A DNA stretch of 64,000 nucleotides from Aliishimia sp963721175 (GTDB taxonomy: Bacteria; Pseudomonadota; Alphaproteobacteria; Rhodobacterales; Rhodobacteraceae): NCBI GenBank assembly GCA_963721175.1, contig CAVRIG010000023.1, forward strand, positions 62,001-126,000. The letters are read 5' to 3'. Each line of letters starts with the position of its first letter. Within the stretch, counting starts at the first letter, position 1. Shown piece after piece: positions 9,894-20,196 of the stretch. The notes beneath the pieces were generated by a model. That model had not been told where the DNA came from. It saw only the letters and a list, made by a program, of their open reading frames with translations, and made no database searches. Position numbers and translations under genes: made by a program.

Positions 9894-11065
9894 GACGGGC
9901 CCTCCAGCACCGGCATCTTTCGCGGTGCCGGGGTGGAGAGATACTCCGCGCCCGCCTCGGTGATGACGATGTCTTCCTCGTGCACCAGCATCCGTCCCTC
10001 GGCAATGCCGATGCCCGGTTCCAGCGTCAGCACAGTTCCGGAAACCAGTTCGGTGTCATCCGCCGGGATCAGCGACGGCCATTCGGTCAGCTGCATGCCG
10101 AGACCGTGACCAAGTCTGCCGTTCTCTCCGCCGCCGCGCCCGCCCGTCAGGATGCCGTCCATGGTGTGAAAGAGATCGGCCGCCGTGATCCCGGGACGTG
10201 CCGCGGCAAAACCCGCGTCGCTGGCCTCGAGCAGCCGCGAATAGGCCGCCTCGGTGTCCTTCGCCGCGTGCCCGATGGCGAAATTCCGGTCGAAATCGCA
10301 GTAGTACCCGTCATGCACCAACCCGCAATCGAGCATCAGCACGTCGCCCGCGCGCAGCGGTGCGTCCGTGGCGGGGGAGATCACGTCGCCATAACCTCCG
10401 GGTCCCGCTCCACCGGCGAGGTAGGCGACCCAGTCGGCGCCTTCCTCGAGCGCCAGGATCTGGAACCGGCGAAAGACTTCGCTCAGCGGCACGCCCGGCC
10501 TCGCGATCTCCGGCACGCGGGCAAAGGCGCGGTCAGCGATGGCGCAGGCTGTCCGGATCTTCGCGATCTCGCTTTCGGACTTCACCATGCGCAGGCGGCG
10601 CAGAATGCCGGCGTCACCGACGAACCGGCGTTCCCCGACCGCCCCTTGCAGGCGCTGCCAGCTTTCCAAAGGCAGGCGCAGGTGGCTTTCGATCCCGCTG
10701 GGAACACCGATCCGCCCGGTTTCGGGAACGACCTCGCGCAGCGTTTCGGACGCGAGTCCGATCCCGTCATCGGCGTAATCCGGGGCGCGCCAGGTGCGGA
10801 TGTCCGACAGCCACGTCTGCCCCATCAGATGTGCGCCGATCGACGGGATGACAGCCACCGGATCGCCGCTGACTGGCACGACGACCATCCAGGGCCGCGT
10901 CGGACTTTCCCAGAAACGCGTGAGAAACCCGGTGAAGTAGCGGATCTCCGGTTCCGTCGTCAGGAACAGCGCGTCGAGCCCGGCCTCTGCCATCATTGCG
11001 TGCGCGCGGGCCACGCGGTCGCGGAATTCCGAGGCAGGAAATCCGCGCGGCGCCGGACCCGTCAC
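9890..11065 (-). CDS. M24 family metallopeptidase (Xaa-Pro peptidase / ectoine hydrolase-like)
   Basis: A 391-residue pita-bread-fold enzyme. Metal ligands of the M24 family are visible in order: Asp in LMLDCGLVHDG, Asp in YYCDFDRNF, His in LGHGLGMQ, Glu in TLEPGIGI and Glu in VHEEDIV. The N-terminal creatinase-like domain (FLTTEPEIRYFTGF) is complete. Such enzymes cleave Xaa-Pro peptides, creatine or the ectoine ring. It overlaps both neighbours by 4 bp, so it is central to a translationally coupled catabolic operon. DoeA/EutD activity is possible, but no ectoine deacetylase gene is seen nearby. Confidence 0.8.
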   Translation of the reverse strand: MTGPAPRGFPASEFRDRVARAHAMMAEAGLDALFLTTEPEIRYFTGFLTRFWESPTRPWMVVVPVSGDPVAVIPSIGAHLMGQTWLSDIRTWRAPDYADDGIGLASETLREVVPETGRIGVPSGIESHLRLPLESWQRLQGAVGERRFVGDAGILRRLRMVKSESEIAKIRTACAIADRAFARVPEIARPGVPLSEVFRRFQILALEEGADWVAYLAGGAGPGGYGDVISPATDAPLRAGDVLMLDCGLVHDGYYCDFDRNFAIGHAAKDTEAAYSRLLEASDAGFAAARPGITAADLFHTMDGILTGGRGGGENGRLGHGLGMQLTEWPSLIPADDTELVSGTVLTLEPGIGIAEGRMLVHEEDIVITEAGAEYLSTPAPRKMPVLEGPS

Positions 11066-12111
11066 CCGGTGGCCTCTTCGCTGAGGATCGCCAGGACCCG
11101 CGCGTCCGGGCCGAGGCCGAAATCCGCCGCCGCCGTCATTGCAGCCGCCAGACCCGCGATGCCGGCAGCCCCCGAGGGCGTGGAGGGCAGTCCCGCCTCG
11201 CGCGCCAGCCTGTCTCCGTCAGCGCCTTCGCCCTCGGATATCGTCATGAAGATGTCGGCGTCACGAGTCAGCCCCTTGAGCGCGATGAGCGACGGCTCCT
11301 TGCAGTCGAGCCGCCCCATCGCGGACACGCCGCCTTCCGTGACGACCGGCTTGCCCGCCTCCACCGAGGCGATCAGCGCGGGGGCCAGCGCCGGCTCGAC
11401 GACGACGATGCGCGGTGCATCGCCCCAGACGTCCCGGATCATGGCCGCGGCAGCAGCGGCCAATCCGCCGACACCGGCCTGCAGAAAGACGTGGGTGGCC
11501 GGCGTCTCCATCTGATCGAAGACTTCCGCCATGAGGACGGTATAGCCCTCCATCAGCCGGTGCGGCCGTTCGGTATAGCCGGGCCAGGAGCTGTCGGAGA
11601 GCAGAACCCTCCCTTCGGCCTCCGCGGCGCGCGCGGCGGCTGTCATGCTCTGTTCATAGGTCTCGCCGGATCGGACAATGGTCGCGCCCAGAGCTTCGAG
11701 CCGCGCGGCGAACCCTTCCGGCACCGATTGCGACAGGTGAATTTCGGATCGCGCCCCGAAGGCCGCGGCGCCCGCCGCCACCGAAATGCCGTGGTTCCCG
11801 GCGCTGGCGGTGACGTAGGTCCGGCCGCGGGCGGTTCCGGCACCATGGTCGCACGCGATCACGTAAGCCGCGCCCAGGGCCTTGAAGCTGCCGGCGCCCA
11901 TCCGGTTGCGCTCGTCCTTGATGCGGATCTCGCCGACACCCAGGGTGCTGGCCAGTTCCGGCGCGGATATCAGGGGGGTCTGTCCGGCGCGCGGACATCG
12001 GTCCAGAAGCGCGCTGACAGCTTCGAATTCTGTGCTGGGATAGGGCACGTCGTCGAGACCGGGACAATCGACCCCGTCGCGTCGGAATGGATTTTCGAGG
12101 TATCGCATCAT
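11062..12111 (-). CDS. PLP-dependent ammonia-lyase, diaminopropionate/threonine dehydratase family
   Basis: A 349-residue fold-type II PLP enzyme. The PLP lysine is in GSFKALGAAY, with the asparagine loop TASAGNHG and the glycine-rich phosphate loop LQAGVGGLAAA. Two ATGs are adjacent (12109-12111 and 12106-12108); the first is used. It resembles diaminopropionate ammonia-lyase and EutB-type threonine dehydratases that eliminate ammonia from amino-acid intermediates. It is the first gene of the minus-strand racemase/M24 operon and is divergent from the SDR gene across 215 bp. Confidence 0.8.
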   Translation of the reverse strand: MMRYLENPFRRDGVDCPGLDDVPYPSTEFEAVSALLDRCPRAGQTPLISAPELASTLGVGEIRIKDERNRMGAGSFKALGAAYVIACDHGAGTARGRTYVTASAGNHGISVAAGAAAFGARSEIHLSQSVPEGFAARLEALGATIVRSGETYEQSMTAAARAAEAEGRVLLSDSSWPGYTERPHRLMEGYTVLMAEVFDQMETPATHVFLQAGVGGLAAAAAAMIRDVWGDAPRIVVVEPALAPALIASVEAGKPVVTEGGVSAMGRLDCKEPSLIALKGLTRDADIFMTISEGEGADGDRLAREAGLPSTPSGAAGIAGLAAAMTAAADFGLGPDARVLAILSEEATG

Positions 12112-12326
12112 CCCCGGGTAACGTATCGAGCGCGTTTTGGCCACGCATTTGCGGTCGATTCGCCTGCTTCCCGCTGCCCGTAATCGGGGGTGCAACAGGC
12201 CGGCGGGCTGCACGCGCTGCAATCATGACGACACCGACGTGTCGCTTGCGACTGGCGTGTTCCGAGCTCCGAAGATACGTTTGGAAGAGCAATCGAGGCG
12301 CGCGTCAGACCAAGGGAGAGGGCGAC

Positions 12327-13047
12327 ATGACACGAATTCTGGTGACAGGCGGGGGATCCGGCATCGGCCGCGGAATAGCCCGGCATTTCTCGGAGGAGGG
12401 CGCGGAGGTCACGATCACCGGGCGCCGCGCCGACGCACTGGCCGAGACCGATGACGGGCGCGGCATGACCTGCCGCACCGCCGACGTGTCGGACGAGGCA
12501 CAGGTGGTGGCGCTCTTCGAGCAACCGTTCGACGTCGTGGTGGCGAACGCGGGCGTCGGCACGGCGGTCGAAGCTGACCGACTGCACGCTGGAAGAGTGG
12601 GAGCGGCTGATGCGCATCAACCTCACCGGCGTCTTTCTGACCTTCCGCGAAGCGCTGAAGGGGATGAGTGCGGGCGGACGGCTGATCGCGGTCGCGTCCA
12701 CCGCCGGGCTGCAGGGTGGGCCGAACCTGTCGCCCTACGTGGCCTCCAAGCACGGCGTGATCGGGTTCGTCCGGGCGGTCGCCCATGAAAGCGCGCGCAT
12801 GGGCGTGACATGCAATGCGGTCTGCCCCGGCTTCGTCGATACCGACATGGCGGACAGCGCGGTCGCGAACGTGATGAAGAAGTTCAACGTGTCGGCGGAA
12901 GAAGCCGCCGCGCGCATTACCTCGCGAAATCCCATGCGCCGGATGATCACCGTCGATGAGGTCGTCGCCGCGGTGGCCTTCCTCGCCTCGCCCGGCGCAT
13001 CGATGGTGAACGGGCACGCCCTGTCGGTTTCGGGCGGCGAGATCTGA
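12327..13047 (+). CDS. Short-chain dehydrogenase/reductase (one frameshift)
   Basis: A classical SDR of about 239 residues. The cofactor motif TGGGSGIGRG is at the N-terminus, NAGVG follows near residue 80, and the catalytic pair is in PYVASKHG. An extra G at 12576 after GCT splits the gene. The second frame resumes at CTLEEWERLMRINLTGVF and continues to the stop. A GGAGAGGGCGAC ribosome site precedes the ATG. It lies between the divergent lyase operon and the liv transporter genes, so it probably oxidises or reduces an intermediate of the same pathway. The substrate is unknown. Confidence 0.85.
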
Positions 13048-13202
13048 GCCGAACCCGTCGCGCGCCTGGCGAAGTGTGGTTCCTTTTCGGCCCGAAAAAG
13101 GGCGCCGGATCACAGGATCGGGTTGACGCGGGACCGGTGATGCGCGTCTGATATGGCCATCAGAACAAGGGCACAGGCCCAAACAACCAAAGGGAGAAAA
13201 CC

Positions 13203-14345
13203 ATGAAATTCAGATCCTTGGTATGCGCAGTTGGTCTGACTGCGACGGCCACCATGGGCCTGGCCCAGGAGGGCAAGGTCAAGGTCGGCATGATCACCAC
13301 GCTGTCGGGCGGCGGTGCGGGCCTCGGCATCGACGTGCGCGACGGCTTCATGCTGGCCGTGAAGGGCAACGACAGCGATCGAGACGGTCGTCGAGGATGA
13401 CCAGCAGAAGCCGGAAATCGCGGTGCAACTGGCCGACAAGATGGTCCAGTCGGAGCAGGTCGACGTGCTGACCGGGATCATCTGGTCGAACCTCGCCATG
13501 GCCGTCGTGCCGGCGGTCACCGCGCAGGGCAAGTTCTATCTCTCGCCCAATGCCGGGCCGTCGCAGCTGGCCGGGGCGGGATGCCACGAGAACTATTTCA
13601 ACGTCGAGCTGGCAGAACGACGCCTTCAACGAGGCCGCAGGCGCCTGGGCCACCGAAAACGGGGTCGAGCAAGGTGTTCCTGATGGCGCCGAACTACCCC
13701 GCCGGGCAAGGACATGATCGCGGGCTTCAAGCGCTTCTACGAAGGCGACGTGGCCGAGGAGGTCTACACCCAGCTCGGCCAGACCGACTACGCCGCCGAG
13801 ATCGCGCAGATCAAGGCCGCCGACGCGGATCTCGTCTACTACTTCCTGCCGGGCGGCATGGGGATTTCGTTCATGAAGCAATATGCGGGGTCGGGCGCCG
13901 ACAAGCCGGTGATGGGCCCCGCGTTCAGCTTCGACCAGGGCATTTTGGGCGCGATCGGGGACGCGGCGCTGGGCGTGAAGAACACCTCGCACTGGTCCAA
14001 GGATCTCGACAACCGGCCAATGCGGAGTTCGTGGAGGCGTTCCAGGCGGAGTATGGCCGGTTGCCGTCGCTTTACGCGGCGCAGGGCTATGACACCGCGC
14101 TTCTGCTGGCCTCGGCCATCGAGAAGGCCGACGTCGAGCGATGCCGATGCCTTCCGCGCGGCGCTGGAGGAGGCGGATTTCCAGTCGGTCCGTGGCGACT
14201 TCGAATTCGCGCCGAACCACCACCCGATCCAGGACATCTACATGCGGGAAGTGGTCAAGGAAGGCGACGTGGTGACCAACCAGCGTTCTCGGCGTGGCGA
14301 TGGAAGACCACCGGGACGCCTACGGCGTCCGAGTGCAACATGTGA
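13203..14345 (+). CDS. LivK-type periplasmic substrate-binding protein (frameshifted)
   Basis: Periplasmic binding protein of a branched-chain-amino-acid-type ABC importer, about 378 residues. A signal peptide (LVCAVGLTATATMGLAQ) precedes the type I binding fold starting KVGMITTLSGGGAGLG. Extra bases occur near 13379, 13615, 13675, 13709, 14133, 14286 and 14330, and one base is missing from a CCC run near 14016. After correction it ends DAYGVECNM, and the terminal Cys is typical of this subfamily. A strong GGGAGAAAACC ribosome site precedes it. It is followed by livH, livM, livG and livF in one orientation. Confidence 0.87.
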
Positions 14346-14427
14346 TCCGGTGCAGCCCCGGTCCTGAGCCGGGGCCACCCTGACTGCCATGAGGTCCCGG
14401 CGCAGCGGCCGGGACCACGGAGCGCGC

Positions 14428-15350
14428 ATGTCCACTCTCCTCCTCATCGAGCAGATCCTGAACGGGCTGCAGTTCGGCGTGATGCTGTTCCTGATGGCCG
14501 CCGGCCTGACGCTGATCTTCGGCGTGATGGGGCTGATCAATCTCGCGCATGGGTCGCTCTACATGGTGGGGGCGTTCGCGGCGGCCGCGGTGGCGGCCGC
14601 GACGGGCAGTTCCTGCTGGCGCTGGTCGCGGCGCTGGCGGCCGCGGCGGCGGCGGGGGCGATGGTGGAGCTGACCGTGATCCGCAGGCTCTATGACCGCG
14701 ATCACCTCGACCAGGTGCTGGCGACCTTCGCGCTGATCCTGATCTTCTCCGAAGGGACGCGGTGGATCTTCGGCTCCTTTCCGCTCTATCTCGACATGCC
14801 TGCGGTGCTCTCCGGCCCCGTGACCCTGCCGGGCGGCATCCAGTATCCGCTCTACCGGCTGGTCATCATCCTCGCGGGGCTGGCCGTGGCGGCGGGGCTC
14901 TTCTGGCTGATCTCGCGCACCCGCATCGGCATCCAGATCCGCGCGGGCGAAAGCGACCGCGAGATGATCGCGGCGCTGGGCATCGACATCTCGCAGCTCT
15001 ACACGCTGGTCTTCGCGCTGGGCGCCGCGCTTGCCGGGCTGGCCGGCGCGCTGGTCGGCGCGATCCAGTCGGTGCAGGTCGGCATGGGGGAGCCGGTGCT
15101 GATCCTGGCCTTCGTGGTGATCGTGATCGGCGGCATCGGCTCGATCAAGGGCGCGCTGGTCGGCGCGCTGCTGGTGGGGCTCACGGACACGCTGGGCGGC
15201 GTGCTGCTGCCGGCCTTGTTCCGGCTCTTCATCGATCCGTCCTCCGCGAACCTCGGTGGGGTCCGCGCTGGCGTCGATGTCGATCTACATCCTGATGGCG
15301 TGCGTGCTTGCTGTTCCGGCCCACCGGCCTGTTCGGCGGGCATGACATGA
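14428..15350 (+). CDS. LivH-type ABC transporter permease (frameshifted)
   Basis: Inner-membrane permease of about 306 residues with the typical opening LNGLQFGVMLFLMAAGLTLIFGVMGLINLAHG. The EAA-like cytoplasmic region is FVVIVIGGIGSIKGALVGALLVG. A G is missing from a G-run near 14608. Extra bases lie near 15261 (G after CTC), at 15310 (G after CTT) and at 15341 (C after GGG). The corrected stop TGA at 15348-15350 overlaps the livM start as ATGA. The substrate follows from the adjacent binding protein, probably an amino-acid-like compound. Confidence 0.87.
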
Positions 15351-16335
15351 CGCGCGGAACTGGCTGATCAACGCGGCGCTCTTCCTGATGCTGCCGGTCA
15401 CCGCCGGGCTCGCGTTGGCCTGGGACGAGCCCTTCATCATCACGCTCGCCACCAAGGTCGCGATCCTGGCGCTCGCCGCGGTGGGCCTGAACATCGCGCT
15501 GGGTCTCGGCGGGCTGGTCAGCCTCGGCCACGCGGCGTTCTTCGGCATCGGCGGCTATGCGATGGGCATCCTCGCCAGCCACGCGCAAAGCTTCACGCCG
15601 CTGATGGAGGTGCCGTTCCTGATCGAGGGCACGAAATCCATGCCGGTGATCTGGCTCGTCGCGATCATCGCCTCGGCGCTTGCCGCCACTGCCATCGGCG
15701 CGCTGTCGCTGCGCACCACGCGGCGTCTACTTCATCATGATCACGCTCGCCTTCGGGCAGATGCTCTACTACTTCGCGATCTCCTGGCCGGCCTATGGCG
15801 GCGAGGACGGGCTGTCGATCTATGTCCGCAACGGCTTTCCCGGGCCTGAACACGCTGGTCCCGATCCAGTTCTTCGGCATCTGCTTTGCGGTGCTGTCGG
15901 TGGTGCTGTGGCTGGCGGGGCGCATCGCGCGCAGCCCGTTCGGACTGGCGCTGGCCGCCGCCCGTCAGAACGCGGAGCGGGTGGAGACGGTGGGGCTAGC
16001 GCCTTACCGCCTGCGGCTCGTGGCCTTCGTCATCTCCGGCGCGATTACGGGGCTCGCCGGTGCGCTTTTTGCCGATCTCAACCGTTTCTGTCAGCCCGAC
16101 GATGTTCAGCTGGCAGACATCCGGCGAGATCATGGTCTTCATCATCCTCGGCGGTGTCGGGCGGCTTTTCGGCCCCGTGGCGGGGGCCGCGCTCTTCATC
16201 CTGCTCGAACACCAGCTTTCGGGGGTGACGGAGTACTGGCAGATCTACGTGGGCGCGCTGCTGCTCCTCGTCGTGCTTTTCGTGCGCGGCGGGCTGATCG
16301 GCACGCTGGCGGGGCGCGAGGTCGCGCATGACTGA
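15347..16335 (+). CDS. LivM-type ABC transporter permease (frameshifted)
   Basis: Second permease of the importer, about 328 residues, with GLNIALGLGGLVSLGHAAFFGIGGY and the C-terminal IMVFIILGGVGRLFGPV segment. A base is lost from a G-run near 15356. Extra bases are at 15721 (C after ACG), 15845 (C after GGG) and near 16100 (G after CCC). The end overlaps livG by 8 bp. Multiple hydrophobic helices are evident throughout. Confidence 0.87.
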
Positions 16336-17089
16336 CGCGCTGCTCGAAACTCGCGGCCTGTCGCAAGTCCTTCGGCGCGCTCAAGGCGACAGATGACGTG
16401 TCGCTGACGCTGCTGCCGGGGGAGATCCATGCGCTGATCGGACCGAACGGCGCGGGGAAGTCGACGCTGATCAAGCAGATCATGGGCGGGTTGCGCCCCG
16501 ATGCCGGCCGGATCTTCTTCGCGGGCCAGGACATCACCCATTGGAGCACGCCGCAGCGCGCGCGGGCAGGGCTCGGGCGCACCTTCCAGATCTCGAGCCT
16601 CGCGATGGAACACACGGTGCTGCAGAACGCCGTGCTGGGCGCGCTGGGTCGGCGCGGCGGCGCGATGCGGTTTCTGCGCCCGGTCATGTCCGACAAGTCC
16701 GCTGGTTGGCGCGGCGGAGGAGGCGCTGGAGCGGGTCGGGCTGGCCGAGAAGCGCGCGGCGACGCACCGGCGAGATGTCGCATGGCGAACGCCGGCTGCT
16801 GGAGGTCGCCGTGGCGCTGACGCTGCGGCCCAAGGCGTTCCTGATGGACGAGCCGATGGCGGGGCTTGGGCGCGGACGGGCTCGCACCGGATGACGTCGT
16901 TTCTGGACGAGTTGCGCCGACCAGGCGCCGATCCTGCTGATCGAGCATGACATGGACGCGGTCTTTCGCCTCGCCGACCGGATCAGCGTTCTGGTCTACG
17001 GCCAGATCATCGCCACCGGAACCGCGGAGGAAATCCGCGCCGACCCGCAAGTGCGCGAAGCCTACCTGGGCGAGGAGGACGCGGTATGA
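16328..17089 (+). CDS. LivG-type ABC transporter ATP-binding protein (frameshifted)
   Basis: Cytosolic ATPase of the importer, about 251 residues. Walker A is GPNGAGKST, the signature is around MSHGERRLLEV, Walker B is AFLMDEPMAG and the H-loop is IEHDMDAVF. The LivG-specific C-terminus VREAYLGEED is present. Six one-base insertions restore the frame overall: 16364, near 16700, near 16770, 16871, 16881 and near 16920. Several are C after GGG. Its last codons overlap the livF ATG (ATGA). Confidence 0.87.
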
Positions 17090-17778
17090 GCGATTTCCTG
17101 TCGCTGCAGGGGGTTCAGGCCAGCTACGGGCCGGTGCAGGCGCTGTTCGGGGTGGATCTGGCGCTCGGCGAAGGCGAGGTTCTGGCGCTGATGGGGCGCA
17201 ACGGGATGGGCAAGTCGTCGACCATCAAGGTGATCTGCCGGCTTTTGCGCCACAGTGCGGGGCGCGTAAACCTCGCCGGCATCGACCTGGGCCCGATGCC
17301 GCCCTACAAGGCCGCCCGGCAGGGGATCGGGCTGGTACCGGAGGGTCGCCGGTGCTTTCCGAACCTGACTGTGCTCGAGAACCTGGTGGCCGCGTCGCGC
17401 CCGGGTCACTGGACGGAGACGCGCATCTACGAGTTCTTCGTGAGGCTCGGGGAGCGGCGGGGACAGATGGCGTCCACGCTCTCGGGCGGGGAACAGCAGA
17501 TGCTGGCGATCGGACGCGCGCTGATGACCAATCCGAAGCTCCTGATCCTCGACGAGGCGACGGAGGGGTTGGCTCCGGTCGTGCGGCAGGAAATCTGGTC
17601 GGCGATCGCGCGGCTCAAGGCGGAAACCGGGCTATCGATCGTCGTGGTGGACAAGTCGCTGAAGGAATTGTCGCACGTCGCAGACCGTGCCGTGATCCTC
17701 GAACGCGGGGCCAGCGTCTGGGCCGGCCGGTTCGATGCGCTGACGCCGGACATCGCGGACCGATACCTGGGCGTGTGA
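17086..17778 (+). CDS. LivF-type ABC transporter ATP-binding protein
   Basis: A 230-residue ATPase with Walker A MGRNGMGKSS, signature LSGGEQQM, Walker B LLILDEATEG and the ending ADRYLGV typical of LivF. It is the only gene of this liv set without a frameshift. With LivG it powers uptake through LivHM. It is the last gene of the SDR-livKHMGF run. Confidence 0.92.
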   Translation: MSDFLSLQGVQASYGPVQALFGVDLALGEGEVLALMGRNGMGKSSTIKVICRLLRHSAGRVNLAGIDLGPMPPYKAARQGIGLVPEGRRCFPNLTVLENLVAASRPGHWTETRIYEFFVRLGERRGQMASTLSGGEQQMLAIGRALMTNPKLLILDEATEGLAPVVRQEIWSAIARLKAETGLSIVVVDKSLKELSHVADRAVILERGASVWAGRFDALTPDIADRYLGV

Positions 17779-17836
17779 CACCGCCCATTCGACGATGGCG
17801 GCGACGCGGCCGTGTCGAATTCGATCGCAACCGGTC

Positions 17837-18530
17837 TCAGTCGGCCGGTACGTAGCTCAGCGGATTGCCGTCCTCGTCCTGATTGACGAGATAATACTGT
17901 TTCTGTTCCGAGTCGAAGACCAGGAACCCCTCCTGGCCGGCGGGCTTCGTCTGTTCGCCCCAGGGTGCTGCGATGGTGGCGGCGCTGTCCTCTGGAAAAC
18001 CGATCTCCGACATGCGGATCATCTCGACCGGCTCGGATTTCAGCACGGCGGTGATGGATGGATCGCGCGCCTCGAAGAGAGCCTTGACCTCCGGCGCCAT
18101 GTCCAGTCTTTCGACCGCCTCGGCGTTCTTCTCCAAAAGGTCTTCGATCGGGACGACGGAGTAGTCGCGTCTCGAACGTCGGCTTTCCGATGACGAAGAA
18201 GTCGGTCCGTCCGATGTCATCTGCAACGCGATGACCGAGCCGATGTTCTCGGCCAGGTAGTCGCTGGTGTAGTTTGTCTCGTCCACCGATCCCAGCGCAT
18301 CGCGGATCGTTTCGGGGAGGTCCTCGATCCGGTCACTGGTCAGGGACCAGGCCAGGATCGGCTTGTCCTTGATGTATTCGACACGCGGCGGCTCATGCGC
18401 GGCGACGGCGTCCTGCAGCGTCTTTTGGCTCAAGAACTCCGGTTTCGTTTGCGTGCGCGGGCATGATCGCTCCGAAAACCAGCAGTGCCGCCAGACGGGC
18501 ACCACCGAGCATGAAAGAGAATGCAGACAT
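17837..18530 (-). CDS. Exported protein of unknown function (frameshifted; weak Tic22-like resemblance)
   Basis: A Sec signal peptide (LGGARLAALLVFGAIMPAHAN) starts at the ATG ending at 18530. The mature part of about 200 residues is acidic, with a segment IEDLLEKNAEAVERL and the tail DSEQKQYYLVNQDEDG. An extra G after ACC near the mature N-terminus and three extra bases in the middle disrupt the frame; when repaired the protein reads through to 17837. The order FFVIGKPTFETRDYSVVPIEDL recalls Tic22-family proteins, but this is only an impression. It stands alone between livF and the FAD-binding protein gene. Confidence 0.55.
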
Positions 18531-18811
18531 CGTGTGCCTCCGAAGCTTATGCAATCTGCGTTCCGACCTCGCCAGGGCAAAGGCATTCATGAAGTCTTTT
18601 CGCCAGTGCCGGTCGGGAGGAGGGCGACGGATCGAGAAATCATAGGCCGATTTCGTGTCCCGTGCAACATGCCTGACTGTCGGGTCCGATTCAGGCGTGC
18701 AAAGAACGATCAGGCGACGTTCGCTTTTCGGCTCTTCGCGAAGGCCGAAGGTTCTGATTTCGGCAAGACGTCAGGGCGTTTGCCGCCGTCTCGTCTTGCC
18801 GTGCCGTCCCT

Positions 18812-20002
18812 TCAGGTTCGACACGAGTTGGGGATCTTGTCCTTGAAACGGAAGAAACCATGCGTCGCGTGTGGCCACGCGGCGGTGTCGTATGCCCGGC
18901 GAACCCGGATCACGGGCAAGCCGGTGTCCGCTTCGATCCTGTCGAGCAGGGCCGCGACCGGACCGACCGGCGCGTAAGGGGTCACGATCTGTCCAGGCCC
19001 TGCGCGCGCGCCCATTCGGCGATCTGGACGCTGTCGGTCGCGATCAGGTCCGGGCAAACCCGTGGCGCGTGGTGCAGTCCTCGACCGCTGCATCAAGAAA
19101 CGCCGACAGATGCGGCGCAACGTGCAACGGGCTGAGCCCGCGTTCGGCCCGCAGCACGGCGACCGAAGCCGGTGCGGATCCCGACACCGCGTATCCGGGC
19201 GACAAATCGTCGCGTGTGTACCAGAAACCCGGTTCGCAGCGACGGATCGGGCGTGCCGGCCTCCGGGATCGGGCGGCGCGGCGGCGCTTCGGGGGCGTCC
19301 AGCGGCGGTGCCTCGGGCGCGAGGTTCGTGGGCTTGAACCGGCCTTCGGTGTACCTGGCGATATTGGAGGGCCGGGCGAGGTAGGTCTTGCCGCGGGTCT
19401 GGAGCCCGCCGACCCAGCGCCATCCGAGCGTGTTCGAGGCCGGATCGCCGTCCAGCAGATGCCGCAGGAAGAAATCCGCGCCCGAGCTGCCAGCGGCAGC
19501 TCGCAGCGTGAAGATCCAGATCGAGGCGAACCACATCCGCGCGTGGTTGTGCAGGTAGCCGGTCTCTGCGCAGCTCCTGCGCCCAGGCGTCGAAGCAGTC
19601 GATGCCGGTCTGGCCGCGGCATGCCGCCTCCCAGCGTCGGCGCAGGCCCGCCTTGCGTCTGGACGTCGTCCCAGCGCGCGGCGCAGGTCGGCTCGGTAGT
19701 CGTCCCAGACGCGCGGGCCGCATTTCCAGCCAACCCTTCAGTAGGTGCGCCAGAAGACCTCCTGCACGAACTTCTGCCGGTCGCCGCGCGTGGCGGTCGA
19801 GATCGGCCTGCAGCACCTCCTCCTCGGTCACGAGCCGGTGACGGATATAGGGCGAGAGCTGTCGAGACATGCGCGTGTGCTGCCCGGGGCCGAGGATCGT
19901 AGTTGCGGCGCGACCGCGTAATCCTTGCCCGCCTGCGGGCGAACTGCGAGGCGGGCGAGACCGCGTCGCGCGGTCCGGCGGAAACTGCTCCAGCGCGTCC
20001 AT
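18812..20002 (-). CDS. Photolyase/cryptochrome-like FAD-binding domain protein (heavily frameshifted)
   Basis: The readable pieces in order are MDALEQFPPDR, LSPYIRHRLVTEEEVLQADL, a segment WKGWLEMRP, HNHARMWFASIWIFTL, DPASNTLGWRWVGGLQT and, after a linker, IVTPYAPVGPVAALLDRIE with the end AWPHATHGFFRFKDKIP. The N/ASxTLGWRW region is the FAD-binding core of photolyases. The N-terminal antenna domain is absent, as in a family of about 400-residue FAD-binding proteins common in Rhodobacteraceae. All three minus frames are needed to read it. Repair of DNA or light sensing is possible; the function is not established. Confidence 0.8.
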   Translation of the reverse strand: MDALEQFPPDRATRSRPPRSSPAGGQGLRGRAATTILGPGQHTRMSRQLSPYIRHRLVTEEEVLQADLDRHARRPAEVRAGGLLAHLLKGWLEMRPARLGRLPSRPAPRAGTTSRRKAGLRRRWEAACRGQTGIDCFDAWAQELRRDRLPAQPRADVVRLDLDLHAASCRWQLGRGFLPAASAGRRSGLEHARMALGRRAPDPRQDLPRPALQYRQVHRRPVQAHEPRARGTAAGRPRSAAAPPDPGGRHARSVAANRVSGTHATICRPDTRCRDPHRLRSPCCGPNAGSARCTLRRICRRFLMQRSRTAPRATGLPGPDRDRQRPDRRMGARAGPGQIVTPYAPVGPVAALLDRIEADTGLPVIRVRRAYDTAAWPHATHGFFRFKDKIPNSCRT

Positions 20003-20196
20003 GATCGTCGTCCTCCGCGATACATCGCGCGCGATCTAGCTGGCAGGGACGGGGATCGAGCTACACCGATGCGCGATGCCGGCGGCGGTCTGGAACCGGC
20101 CGGATGCCCCCCTTGCGGCTGCCTTTTGGCCGTCACTAAGACTCTGGCAAGCCGTTCGGGCGATGGTGCCCCCAACGACAGATAGAGGCAGGCGAC

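Noticed and set aside
13090..13110. Terminator after the SDR gene (CCTTTTCGG / CCGAAAAAGG dyad)
   Set aside because: The stem is short and not followed by a T tract; evidence is insufficient to call it.
13203..17089. Programmed +1 frameshifting or four-base codons in the liv genes
   Set aside because: The inserted bases follow many different codons and occur several times per gene, without a common slippery sequence, and neighbouring genes of the same type lack them.
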